Source of the DNA: Colwellia echini
Lineage (GTDB): Bacteria; Pseudomonadota; Gammaproteobacteria; Enterobacterales; Alteromonadaceae
DNA length: 64,000 nt
Reading direction: 5' to 3'
NCBI RefSeq assembly: GCF_002843355.2
Contig: NZ_PJAI02000005.1
Span: 66,530 to 130,529 of the forward strand
The translations under genes and the position numbers were made by a program. A model generated the notes under the pieces. It saw only the letters and a list, made by a program, of their open reading frames with translations. It had not been told where the DNA came from and made no database searches. This document shows, one piece after another, positions 17,948 to 27,031 of this stretch (its first letter is position 1; each line of letters opens with the position of its first letter).

Positions 17948-18988
17948 TTAATTTGTGTTTCCGACTTCAAATTGATAAATGATTTCTCGTTGGTATTCAT
18001 CATTTGGTTGTAATATTGTGGAGGGAAAATGGTTAATATTAACCGCATTAGAATAATCTTGGGCTTCTAAGCAAACACCTTGATATGGTCTAAATTTACC
18101 CGATAAAGCTACGCCAGTATATAGTTGCACGGCGGGTTGGTTAGTAAATAATGACATTGTAATATGATTACTTTTAGACTGTAAGATCGCTTTAGGTAAG
18201 CCAATACTTTCATACTTGTTATTTTCGATATTATCACCCCCATTATAATTACTACCGCCTGTTTCAGAAGCATCGAGAATATAACAGTGATCGTAACAAG
18301 CCATTTCTTGTAAACTTAAATCTATAGCCTGTTTATGCCTTGTACCTATATTAGTTAGTTGCCTAAAATCAAAATCTGAATTTTGTACCGAGATAACTTT
18401 ACCACTTGGCACACCGTTACTTTTACGGTCAAGCATGTTCGATGCAAATATTTTTAAATCAAGCTGCTCACCGCTTTCATTGCCTAAATTGAAATAAGCA
18501 TGGTTTGTTAAATTAATAGGAGTTGCTGCGTCGGTAATAGCAAAGTAATTTATTTTAAGCTGGTTATTATCAGTTAAATGATAAGTAACTTGTAACGATA
18601 GTTTTCCAGGAAAGCCTTGATCGCCAGACTCTGACTCAAGTTTGAGTACTACCGTCGAAGACGATGAGGAGACAACTTGCCAAAACCTAGCAGAAAAGCT
18701 AACAGCGCCGCCATGTAAGCATTGTTCTCCATCATTTTGCGTTAACTTATATTGCACGCCATTTAATTCAAACACCCCATTTTCAACCCTATTACAAACT
18801 CTTCCACATGTAGCGCCTAAATAAAATTCATCTGTTAAATAATCATCGGCATATTCGTGCCCAACAGTCATTTCGGTGGCAACATCATTAACAGGAAACA
18901 AAATAGATTTAATTCGAGCGCCATAATTGACTATCTCGACTGACATTCCTCGTTCATTTTGTAATAAAATTGTTTGTAACTTTGCCAT
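17948..18988 (-). CDS. galM: aldose 1-epimerase (galactose mutarotase)
   Basis: A 346-aa mutarotase that interconverts alpha and beta anomers of galactose. Family residues are visible: the arginine-containing GRVCNRVENG, the histidine segment QCLHGG, the catalytic His in NLTNHAYFNLG, the DHCYIL segment and the catalytic Glu in CLEAQDYSNAVN. There is no signal peptide, so it is cytoplasmic. It lies 90 bp upstream of nothing but the xdhC promoter region and follows the cytochrome gene in the same direction. It fits feeding of galactose into an anomer-specific dehydrogenase. Confidence 0.9.
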   Translation of the reverse strand: MAKLQTILLQNERGMSVEIVNYGARIKSILFPVNDVATEMTVGHEYADDYLTDEFYLGATCGRVCNRVENGVFELNGVQYKLTQNDGEQCLHGGAVSFSARFWQVVSSSSSTVVLKLESESGDQGFPGKLSLQVTYHLTDNNQLKINYFAITDAATPINLTNHAYFNLGNESGEQLDLKIFASNMLDRKSNGVPSGKVISVQNSDFDFRQLTNIGTRHKQAIDLSLQEMACYDHCYILDASETGGSNYNGGDNIENNKYESIGLPKAILQSKSNHITMSLFTNQPAVQLYTGVALSGKFRPYQGVCLEAQDYSNAVNINHFPSTILQPNDEYQREIIYQFEVGNTN

Positions 18989-19022
18989 AAATATTTATAA
19001 CCACTAAAATTGATGTTTATTA

Positions 19023-19044
19023 GTTAACCTGAACTCTGGATAAT
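19023..19044. repeat. intergenic repeat GTTAACCTGAACTCTG, copy 1
   Basis: The 16-mer GTTAACCTGAACTCTG followed by GATAAT occurs here between galM and the cytochrome gene, and again with one change at 21281. A weaker relative (AACCTGACTTGAGATCTGGATAAT-like) lies at 56700. It looks like a dispersed genomic element. Confidence 0.6.
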
Positions 19045-19078
19045 TAATTTTAATAAATAAGGTTCGCACTGTTCGATA

Positions 19079-21262
19079 TTAAAATTGTGAGAACCATTGA
19101 TAGTCAGATCTGCTAGATAACTTTTGTGACAAATATAAACCCAATTCTATTAATTCCGCTTTATTTTGGTAATTAACGATTAATAATTTAAGTTTACTCA
19201 AAGCTTGTTTAGTTTCACCTAAACCGTCCATTGCTAGCACCAAGGTATAAGCATATCGAGCATTAGATGGCGTTAAATTAACAGCTTTTTGGAAGTATGA
19301 TATCGCTTTAGTTAACTCTTTTTGACGAACAAAGTGCAAGCCAAATTCGTAGTTTAACTCTCCTGACAGCGGAGCTTTCTTTAATCCTTGAGTTAAAACA
19401 GATTGAACCAACATAGGACGTTGTTGGCTACGATATAGCCCAGCTAAATTTATATAACCAGCATCAAAATAAGGTTCAATTTTAATAGTTTCTTTAAATT
19501 TTTTCTCTGCAAGCACCGCATCATTGGTTTCCATCGCTAATAAACCTTGATTCACCCGTCCCTCACCTCGCCAGCTATTCACTTCATTTGAGGTGAGTAA
19601 CTCATTAAAAGCTCGAGTAAACATGGGCTGATTCTCTTGACTAATATTACTTGAGGTTAGACTTCTTGCTGCTTCGATACGAATAGATTTAAGCTTGTCA
19701 TTTAACAGTGGGCTTACATACTTAACTCTTTCTTCTGGGGTTAATAATACACTCGCCTTTGTCGCACTTAACCGCAGAAGATTTTCTTGATGAGTTAAAT
19801 AGGCTGCTAATTTATCTGCTGAAATTGACGGCGTTGTATAAGCAAGCATTTCTAGCGCGGTCGCTCGACTAATAATAGCCAGTTGCTCATCAGCAATTAT
19901 CGCTAAATGTTGTTCAAGGGTAATTGCATGACCAGCATTAAGCGCTACAAGATACTCTTTACTTGTTAACAAAGGCTTTGGCTGTCCGTGCCATTGAATT
20001 AATTTATCTGCTGCCCATTTATTTGATTGATTATCATGACATTTAATACAAGCGTTTGGTGTATCAAGTGCTTCAGATAGATCAGGCCGTGGAATTTTAA
20101 AGCTGTGATCACGTCTATCATCTACACCCATAAAGCGACTTTCAGGCATATGACAATTTACACACTGCGCCCCTGCTGAGTTATCTTCATGTTGATGATG
20201 ACTTTTTACGTTAAAAACGTCAGCACTGTGGCATTGTAAGCAAAGTCCGTTACCTTCAATTTTTAATTTCATTGTATGTTTATCATGGCAATCTAAACAA
20301 TTAACGCCTGCAGCAAACATTTTACTTTGTAAAAAAGAACCGTATACATACACCTCTTCTTTAATTTGACCATCTGGATAATAATTAGGCGCAGACAGTA
20401 ATTGTGGTGTAAATTGATCTAAAAAAGGTACATTAGGTTTAATGCCATCAGTAAGTGAAGAGCGCAATGAGTGACAGGCAAAACAAGAGTCCATAAAGGT
20501 ATTATCTCGTTTTTCACCTTGCCATGAGGCCGTATTTTTACCAACCGTTCTAAGCCACTGACCTGTAGGGTGTTTGTTTGATGTTACATCGTTGTATACA
20601 TTACGTGACTTTGTCGGTTTTTCTAGTTTTGCAGATTTTTCATGGGCTGACATATCACCATGGCAAGATAAACAACCGACGTTAATATTATCAAATTCAC
20701 TATTAAAGTGATTATTTTCGTTGTCATAATTGCGCTTTAATCCATCCGAGTGACAGTCCGCGCACATACCATTCCAGTTTTGTAACGGTTGACGCCAGTG
20801 AAGTCTGTCTTCTGGACGTATTTCTTCATGGCTATAGTTATGAAACCAGCGCTGTCCTCCATTTTCTTTCAACCTACTATCCCAAGCGAAAGGTATAACT
20901 TGTAAACTACCTGGCTGTGTTTCAACAAGATATTGCTGCAGAGGATAATGTCCGAAGGTATATTTTATAGGTAATATTTGCGTGTTGTTATCATAAGAAA
21001 TAGAGACTTGATAAATATCGTCTTTAATCCCAAAAGTGGCTTTTTGTCCGTAATGTTCAACGGTTTTATTATTAAAATCACCAAGGATTGTCTCTTTAGT
21101 TGCAATAGCCATGGCTTTAGCATGGTCTGATTTATTCCATTGCTTGGCTTGGTTTGTGTGACAACTAATACATCCTTCATTTGATAGTGGCGATGATTTT
21201 TCATTCGCCCACGTATGGAAAGAGGCAATAAGTAAACTTAAAATGATCCAATAAAATTTCAC
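19079..21262 (-). CDS. exported octaheme cytochrome c with TPR tail
   Basis: A 727-aa protein with a signal peptide (cut near HTWAN). Eight CxxCH haem-binding sites fall within the first 430 residues: CISCH, CADCH, CLSCH, CFACH, CLDCH, CLQCH, CVNCH and CIKCH. Helical HEAT-like and then TPR-like repeats follow (residues about 560-727, EPYFDAGYINLAGLYR, LNYEFGLHFVRQ). Proteins of this build are periplasmic multihaem cytochromes of unknown partner. It lies between galM and an FG-GAP lipoprotein on the same strand. As the only cytochrome near the FAD-less molybdenum hydroxylase it is a candidate electron acceptor, which is inference. Confidence 0.88.
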   Translation of the reverse strand: MKFYWIILSLLIASFHTWANEKSSPLSNEGCISCHTNQAKQWNKSDHAKAMAIATKETILGDFNNKTVEHYGQKATFGIKDDIYQVSISYDNNTQILPIKYTFGHYPLQQYLVETQPGSLQVIPFAWDSRLKENGGQRWFHNYSHEEIRPEDRLHWRQPLQNWNGMCADCHSDGLKRNYDNENNHFNSEFDNINVGCLSCHGDMSAHEKSAKLEKPTKSRNVYNDVTSNKHPTGQWLRTVGKNTASWQGEKRDNTFMDSCFACHSLRSSLTDGIKPNVPFLDQFTPQLLSAPNYYPDGQIKEEVYVYGSFLQSKMFAAGVNCLDCHDKHTMKLKIEGNGLCLQCHSADVFNVKSHHQHEDNSAGAQCVNCHMPESRFMGVDDRRDHSFKIPRPDLSEALDTPNACIKCHDNQSNKWAADKLIQWHGQPKPLLTSKEYLVALNAGHAITLEQHLAIIADEQLAIISRATALEMLAYTTPSISADKLAAYLTHQENLLRLSATKASVLLTPEERVKYVSPLLNDKLKSIRIEAARSLTSSNISQENQPMFTRAFNELLTSNEVNSWRGEGRVNQGLLAMETNDAVLAEKKFKETIKIEPYFDAGYINLAGLYRSQQRPMLVQSVLTQGLKKAPLSGELNYEFGLHFVRQKELTKAISYFQKAVNLTPSNARYAYTLVLAMDGLGETKQALSKLKLLIVNYQNKAELIELGLYLSQKLSSRSDYQWFSQF

Positions 21263-21280
21263 ACAACACCTATTTTTATA

Positions 21281-21302
21281 GTTAACCTGAACTCTGAATA
21301 AT
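21281..21302. repeat. intergenic repeat GTTAACCTGAACTCTG, copy 2
   Basis: Second copy of the 19023 element, here running straight into a heptamer tandem repeat. It lies just upstream of the octaheme cytochrome start. Confidence 0.6.
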
Positions 21303-21355
21303 GAATAATGAATAATGAATAATGAATAATGAATAATGAATAATGAATAATGAAT
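21296..21355. repeat. heptamer tandem repeat (GAATAAT) x8
   Basis: Eight perfect copies of GAATAAT plus a partial ninth. They lie 34-93 bp upstream of the octaheme cytochrome gene, in its promoter or leader. The tail of the 21281 repeat supplies the first unit, which suggests the heptamer grew from it. Copy number could vary by slippage. Confidence 0.9.
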
Positions 21356-21425
21356 GTTATAAGTAAATGAATATTACTCATAAATGTAGTTTTTAGGTTA
21401 ATTAAATTAAGAATGATAATAAACA

Positions 21426-21461
21426 AAAACGCATAATACTCTTATGAGTATCATGCGTTTA
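21426..21461 (-). terminator. terminator of the FG-GAP lipoprotein gene
   Basis: The stem AAACGCATAATACTC / GAGTATCATGCGTTT pairs at 14 of 15 positions around a TTAT loop. Its T-rich minus-strand tail (TTTTTGTTT) lies about 50 bp after the stop of the 21515-23392 gene. Confidence 0.8.
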
Positions 21462-21514
21462 AAATCGTTTTAGCTATTAATCAATTAACCCAAGCTGTAA
21501 ATTAACTTAATAAA

Positions 21515-23392
21515 TTAAAACGTTACCTTATACAACTGGTTGGCTTTTATTATATCGGTAGAGAAGTTTTCGCCATTTGGCCAGTTTACTTCAACATTTT
21601 CCACTGAGTCACAATCGCCTAAACCAAAATGAATAATATTATCGCGACTTTGGGAGTATAAAGCACTTGATGAACCAAGCCTTCTTACTTGTGATTTATC
21701 GCAAGCTTTAACAGTTATTATTGCTCCAATTGGCGAAACACCGTTTGCTGAATTTTTCACTTCAATTTCAATGTAATTATTATCATTTTCCCAAGAGTTT
21801 TTAAACAAATGCCACTTGCCACGATCGTTAGCAAAAATTATATCTAACTTACCGTCTTGGTCATAATCTAATGTTTCCGCTCCTAGCCCGATAGCACCTA
21901 ATTCAGTAGAAATAATATTATGTGATAAAGACTTCTTGAAAATAGAACCTTCTTGGTTTAACCAAAGAGTTTGTTGGTTTTGTGTTGCTAAGTTACCTCT
22001 TTCAACAATAAAAATATCTTGAAAGCCATTATTATCATAATCGCCCACGGCAGCAGCATTACTTTGACTTAACTCTCCAAGTCCTAGCTTCTCTGTAACA
22101 TCAATAAATTTGCCGTTATTATTTTCAAGTAATATATTAGCCATTCCCTGATCATGTTTATAGGCTGGGTAACTTTGAACACCGTGAATAACCCCTGTTG
22201 TTGGTGACCAAGTATTACCGGCTACGCGCCATGTATCGTTACCAATATAACCTACGTATATACCTTTTTTATCAAGCTTATCTGGCCAACCAAGTGCATT
22301 ACTGTTGACTAGGCGAATGTCTTGCCCTTGGTGATATTCACTTGGATGTTCATATTTATAGCCGCTTTCCCCAATATATATATCTTGCATAGGCCATTGC
22401 GATTGATAGTTTTCTAAATCAAAAATATCACCAATCACTAAATCTTCAAATTCGAAAGGACCTCGACTTGTGTAAAAAGCAAATGTTTGGCTTGCTTCAT
22501 CATAGAAGGTTTCACCAATATTTAGTTCTTTTCCTGTTGTTAAAAATAAGTCAAAATCACCATCATTGTCGTAATCTATTTCTGAAATACTAGTAACATC
22601 AAGCAAATCTTCGCTTAACCATTTATCCGTTACATCGTCAAAGGTTAAGTCGCCATTACCTTGATGCATAGTAATACGTGCATTGCCATATAAGATAAAG
22701 TCACTAATCTTGTCGTTGTTGAAATCAGTCACCAGTAATTTTTGGCCGTCTTTCATTGTTTTAGGCAAACGTGAAGATAATGCTAATTGACCTTTTCCAT
22801 CATTTTTGTACGAAATACTAGGAATGTTTTTTTCATTTTTATTACCAGGAAAACCTAGTAACAACAAATCTAACTCACCATTATTATTGCCATCATAAAA
22901 TTTAGATGTTCTGCCCCGCATAAACTCAAGTGGCTCATCAAATTCTTTACCTTCAGTAATATTTCTTTGATTATCGATATGAAAAAGTTTGGCATTTCTT
23001 GAGTTATCACCCGAGCCACCACCTCGTGATACTAATATGTCAGTAATACCATCTTTATTAAAATCGCCTACTGCAATCCCATGCGTATCGCCCATCAGCA
23101 AATCGTAACCTTTACCGTATTTGCCTTTATTATTCCAATATAGCTTTATTGAAAAACCATGATCGGTTAATAATAAGTCTTGATAACCATCGTCATCTAA
23201 ATCAGCAATTACCGCATTATCCCATTTTCTTCGGTTAGCATTTTCTAACTTAATATCATTGGTTGCTTCACTAAAGTGTGTGATAGGAGACGACTCAACG
23301 GTCTTCGGCGCTTTTGAGCTCGAACATGACATAGTCATAAAACCTGTGGCCAATAATATTGCGCTTGAAATATATTTTTTATTGTAAATCAT
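21515..23392 (-). CDS. FG-GAP repeat lipoprotein with ASPIC/UnbV domain (CRTAC1 type)
   Basis: A 625-aa outer-surface lipoprotein. The start at 23392 (MIYNKKYISSAILL) is chosen because it has AAAGG 9 nt before it and leads into a lipobox ending at MSC. Calcium-binding FG-GAP blades recur: DLDDDGYQDLLL, DFNKDGITDILV, DFNNDKISDFIL, DYDNDGDFDLFL, DYDNNGFQDIFI and DYDQDGKLDIIF. The C-terminus carries the ASPIC/UnbV module (SPIGAIITV ... VNWPNG). Such propellers bind sugars or proteins on the surface, and the exact ligand is unknown. It is divergent from an SMP-30 gene and sits next to the octaheme cytochrome. Confidence 0.88.
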   Translation of the reverse strand: MIYNKKYISSAILLATGFMTMSCSSSKAPKTVESSPITHFSEATNDIKLENANRRKWDNAVIADLDDDGYQDLLLTDHGFSIKLYWNNKGKYGKGYDLLMGDTHGIAVGDFNKDGITDILVSRGGGSGDNSRNAKLFHIDNQRNITEGKEFDEPLEFMRGRTSKFYDGNNNGELDLLLLGFPGNKNEKNIPSISYKNDGKGQLALSSRLPKTMKDGQKLLVTDFNNDKISDFILYGNARITMHQGNGDLTFDDVTDKWLSEDLLDVTSISEIDYDNDGDFDLFLTTGKELNIGETFYDEASQTFAFYTSRGPFEFEDLVIGDIFDLENYQSQWPMQDIYIGESGYKYEHPSEYHQGQDIRLVNSNALGWPDKLDKKGIYVGYIGNDTWRVAGNTWSPTTGVIHGVQSYPAYKHDQGMANILLENNNGKFIDVTEKLGLGELSQSNAAAVGDYDNNGFQDIFIVERGNLATQNQQTLWLNQEGSIFKKSLSHNIISTELGAIGLGAETLDYDQDGKLDIIFANDRGKWHLFKNSWENDNNYIEIEVKNSANGVSPIGAIITVKACDKSQVRRLGSSSALYSQSRDNIIHFGLGDCDSVENVEVNWPNGENFSTDIIKANQLYKVTF

Positions 23393-23638
23393 GAAAAAAC
23401 CTTTAGTTGTAACTAATACCAATTCCACAAAGTTATTGCTCAGAGCAATATTATAAGCTTCATAGAATATTTAAGATTTATTAAAAAGCAGTCGGTAGAT
23501 AAATTACTTGCACTGCCATTACTTAAACATCATACTAATGCATACTTAATACGAATAAAAGGATTTTTTCTTTTATTCATCAATTAACCATACTATTAAC
23601 CATACTATTAACATTCATTATTTATTAGCGATTCAAAC

Positions 23639-24535
23639 ATGACTTTAATATTAGATAAAAAATTTGACCTTAACTGTGGACTAGCCGAAGGCTGTGTTTG
23701 GTCTGCCATTGATAATGCTTTTTATTGGGTCGACATAGTTAAATCTCACCTATATAAATACTCCCTCACCTATGATTCATTACAGTGTTTTAATACACCA
23801 GAGCAACCAGCGAATATAATGCTTACTCAATCTTCAGGCTTATTATTAGTATCGCTTTTTGATGGTTTGTATCTATTTGATGTATCGAAAGAAAGTTGGC
23901 AGTTATGGTTGGATGTTGAACCTAACAAAACCCTACGGATCAATGACGGTTGTGTTGATGTAAATGGTAATATTTGGCTAGGTACTATGTTAATGAGTCC
24001 TGATAAACAAGGCATTGAACATGACATGGGCAAGTATGGCCGCTTATTTAAAATATCACCAAACAAAGTCGCGACCATAGAAAAAGAAGTCATCGCAATT
24101 TTTAATTTAGCAACGTTTTCAATAGACAATAATAGCTTTTATTATGCTGATTCTTTTACCAATGAAATATATGCATGTGATTTTGACACCTCAACTTCTA
24201 CTCTTTCAAATCAACACGTTTTTTGCAAACTAGATGACAAATATGGGCACCCAGACGGTGGAACAACTGATAGTGAAGGGTTTATATGGAGCGCTCGCTG
24301 GGACGGTAAAGGTATTGCGCGTATTTCACCAAACGGTGAGTTAGCACAATTTTATCCGTTGACTACTTCGCAAGTAACTAACGTATGTTTTGGCGGTGAA
24401 GATTTAAAAACGGTATTAGTGACAACAGCATCATTAACAAATGAAAGCGAAGCCGATGGCGGTAGTGTACAACTATTTCGTTGTGATGTTGCAGGAAGCC
24501 TGCCCAACATTGTTCCTATATCTCTAAATAGCTAA
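23639..24535 (+). CDS. SMP-30/gluconolactonase family sugar lactonase (cytoplasmic)
   Basis: A 298-aa six-bladed propeller of the SMP-30/regucalcin family without a signal peptide. The metal-binding positions are kept: E17 (GLAEGCVW), an Asn-Asp pair (RINDGCVDVNG) and Asp (HPDGGTTDSEGFIW). Relatives hydrolyse arabinono-, galactono- or gluconolactone. With a dehydrogenase, galactonate dehydratase and KDPGal enzymes in the same region, galactonolactone is the likely substrate. It begins an apparent operon with the GH42-like enzyme and a propeller lipoprotein. A half-match to the local operator (AAACATCAT, near 23525) lies upstream. Confidence 0.85.
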   Translation: MTLILDKKFDLNCGLAEGCVWSAIDNAFYWVDIVKSHLYKYSLTYDSLQCFNTPEQPANIMLTQSSGLLLVSLFDGLYLFDVSKESWQLWLDVEPNKTLRINDGCVDVNGNIWLGTMLMSPDKQGIEHDMGKYGRLFKISPNKVATIEKEVIAIFNLATFSIDNNSFYYADSFTNEIYACDFDTSTSTLSNQHVFCKLDDKYGHPDGGTTDSEGFIWSARWDGKGIARISPNGELAQFYPLTTSQVTNVCFGGEDLKTVLVTTASLTNESEADGGSVQLFRCDVAGSLPNIVPISLNS

Positions 24536-24554
24536 TAGCTAATAGCTAATAGCT
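24527..24554 (+). repeat. heptamer tandem repeat (AATAGCT) x4
   Basis: Four perfect copies of AATAGCT overlap the stop codon of the lactonase gene and fill the gap to the next gene. Each unit provides another TAA or TAG, so the C-terminus is protected whatever the copy number. This is the second heptamer microsatellite of the region. Confidence 0.9.
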
Positions 24555-24563
24555 TGAAAAATT

Positions 24564-26978
24564 ATGAATCAATTAATGAATGCGTTAACAAATTTTTGTT
24601 TAGTCATTTTTTTCAGTTTGTTTAGCTGTTATGTTCAGTCGAGTCAGGCTAATCAAACTGAGGTTCAAAAAAATATTCAAGTTGAAATTCAAGCTAATAT
24701 ATTAGAAAAAGTAGCCCAATTAAAAAGCCTAATAACAACCGCAGAATTTGCTCATATTGATGTGAGTCGTGAGAAGATGACGGTTCACCTAACAAGCTTA
24801 TTTATTGATTGGGCAATTTGGGACGAAAATAATGTAGCTAAGAACATACCTTATTATCTCGACCACCCTGTGTATAAAAAAAATGCTCAGCAACTTGCAG
24901 AAACATTGCCTGACTTTCAACGTAAATCCTTAATTATCGTTTTAGAGCAAGCCATTGAAGAGTTACAGCAAGTAATTTCTGGCGCTATTTCACGAAAACC
25001 GGTACCCGTAATAAATTGGAATACGGTAGAAATTATTGATAACCAGTTCATTGATAATGGCAAACCTGTATTTTTAGGTACCTACACATGGAAAACAGAC
25101 AATACATTATCTAATCAATATTTTGGCAACTTAAATAGTGCCTATATTGCTCCATCAATGATTGTTAATAAAGAATTAGTAATTAATGAGAACAAATACC
25201 TGAAAATAAAAAGAGATATCGACCAACGTATTGGTCAAGTATTTGTTTCACATAGTTCAATACCGCAATGGCCTTCAGAGCTAGACCCTAACTTTAACGT
25301 AGGCAAGCGACTTTTTAGCGACTATGACATTGATAATCCATTAGCAAAAATCTTATTTTCAACACTCTTTAAAAATTACGTACCGTTATTTAAAGATAAA
25401 AGATCTTCACAATTAGGTTATATGCTATTTAATGAGCCGAGCTTTTTTACACAAGCTGATAGTTGGAATAATGGCCCAGTTTCGGCATACACCAAAGCTA
25501 AGTTTAAAGTGTGGCTCAAAAATAAACACCAATCAATTGAGCAATTAAATACCCTTTGGCACAGTGATTTTGAAAGTTTTGATACACTTGATGTTGAAGT
25601 TCCTATGCAAGCAGAGTTACGAGGGTCACCTGTTTGGTTTGACTGGATGCGCTTTAATCAATACCGCGTAACACAATGGTTTACTTTTTTAGATAGCGAA
25701 ATCAAAAAATACGATTCGCACGCTAAAAACCATATAAAACTTATGCCATGGTTGTGGAATACAGATACCCGTGATCACGGTCTCGATTTTGAGTCACTAT
25801 TAGAAATAACCGATGTTATTGGTTTTGATGCTAATTCTCAATACAGTAGCTTTAGGGGCGTACAGCCTTATGAAGCTGACTATAGTTTTGATTGGCAAAG
25901 TATGGCAATGTCATTCGATTTTTTCAGCTCAATTCAACCAGAACAATTATTATGGGATTCAGAGAACCATTTTTTTAATAATGTAAAATTTCAAGAACGT
26001 GATCTAGATCCCGATTATGTTCGCTCTATATATTGGTTAGCCTCAACCCACGGTTTGGCTGGCGCTTCAACATGGTTATGGGGACGTAATCATGATGGTT
26101 CAATTATTAACCGTAAAAAACAAAACTCCGAATATATTACCGAAGTTACCCACCAACCTATTGGTTTCCATTCATTAACTCGTACCTTGATGGACATAAA
26201 CGCAAATGGTGCAGACATTCAGTTACTAAGAAAAGCACCAAAATCAATACGAATTTTCTATTCAGAAACTAGTGCTATTAACCAAACTGATTATATGACA
26301 GCAATTAGAGAAACGTATAGATCATTATATTTTGAAGGGACAGCTTTAGGTTTTGCAACCGAAAAAATCATTAATAATCAAGAGAATGACTGGCAAGTTA
26401 TCGTTATTACAAATACCCCTAATGTTACAACAAAAGAGCTACAATCGCTCACACGATTCGCGCAAGACGGCGGTACCCTTTTAATTGACAATAACAGCTT
26501 ATTATTTGATGAATATAATCAAAAGCATGATAAAGCTAGCTATCCAACAGGAAAAAATGTATTTCCGTTAACAAACTTAGAAAATGTTACCGCACAAGTA
26601 AATAGCATTTTGTTGAGTAAAGGAAAATCGCCAGTGGTTGTGTTAACAGAATTAACGACTGACTCGACAAATAAAAGTTCTTATAAAAGTGATTCTTATA
26701 AACATAATGATGACAATTTTAGTGAAAATGATAGCAACAACGACAATGCGGTTAGTAAATCGCACAAAACGTTAACGTGGAGAATTGCACAGAAAAATAC
26801 TAAAACTTCTATTGTTTCCATTGTTAATACTGGTCATCAAGACAAGATGTTTTATTTAAAAAGCGCAAAGCCAAATCGCTCTATTAGCATTCTTAATTTG
26901 CACACAGGTAATGAAGAAAGTTCTCTGATGAAAATTGGTAAAAGGAAAACCCTCTTACTAGAAGTGACTAATAACTAA
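24564..26978 (+). CDS. exported clan GH-A glycosidase, GH42-like (possible exo-carrageenan beta-galactosidase)
   Basis: An 804-aa protein with an N-terminal hydrophobic segment and a possible lipobox (SLFSC, Cys22). The catalytic-barrel signs are the acid/base N290-E291 (GYMLFNEPSFF) and a candidate nucleophile E467 (LLWDSENHFF). The region after residue 560 (SIRIFYSETSAINQ ... TNTPNVTTKELQ) resembles the GH42 beta-galactosidase trimerisation domain. GH42 and the related GH167 act on beta-galactosides, including carrageenan oligosaccharides in marine bacteria. The neighbourhood (kappa-carrageenase-like GH16, sulfatases) supports that use, but the family call is by motif only. A low-complexity Ser/Asn/Asp stretch lies at about 690-730. 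Confidence 0.7.
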   Translation: MNQLMNALTNFCLVIFFSLFSCYVQSSQANQTEVQKNIQVEIQANILEKVAQLKSLITTAEFAHIDVSREKMTVHLTSLFIDWAIWDENNVAKNIPYYLDHPVYKKNAQQLAETLPDFQRKSLIIVLEQAIEELQQVISGAISRKPVPVINWNTVEIIDNQFIDNGKPVFLGTYTWKTDNTLSNQYFGNLNSAYIAPSMIVNKELVINENKYLKIKRDIDQRIGQVFVSHSSIPQWPSELDPNFNVGKRLFSDYDIDNPLAKILFSTLFKNYVPLFKDKRSSQLGYMLFNEPSFFTQADSWNNGPVSAYTKAKFKVWLKNKHQSIEQLNTLWHSDFESFDTLDVEVPMQAELRGSPVWFDWMRFNQYRVTQWFTFLDSEIKKYDSHAKNHIKLMPWLWNTDTRDHGLDFESLLEITDVIGFDANSQYSSFRGVQPYEADYSFDWQSMAMSFDFFSSIQPEQLLWDSENHFFNNVKFQERDLDPDYVRSIYWLASTHGLAGASTWLWGRNHDGSIINRKKQNSEYITEVTHQPIGFHSLTRTLMDINANGADIQLLRKAPKSIRIFYSETSAINQTDYMTAIRETYRSLYFEGTALGFATEKIINNQENDWQVIVITNTPNVTTKELQSLTRFAQDGGTLLIDNNSLLFDEYNQKHDKASYPTGKNVFPLTNLENVTAQVNSILLSKGKSPVVVLTELTTDSTNKSSYKSDSYKHNDDNFSENDSNNDNAVSKSHKTLTWRIAQKNTKTSIVSIVNTGHQDKMFYLKSAKPNRSISILNLHTGNEESSLMKIGKRKTLLLEVTNN

Positions 26979-27031
26979 TAAAAAACCATCAATAATATTT
27001 AACTTATAACAAATAACAAGAGCAATTATCT

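Noticed and set aside
23521-23545. Operator before the SMP-30 lactonase (AAACATCATACTAATG)
   Set aside because: Only the left half matches. It is mentioned as a half-site but not called.
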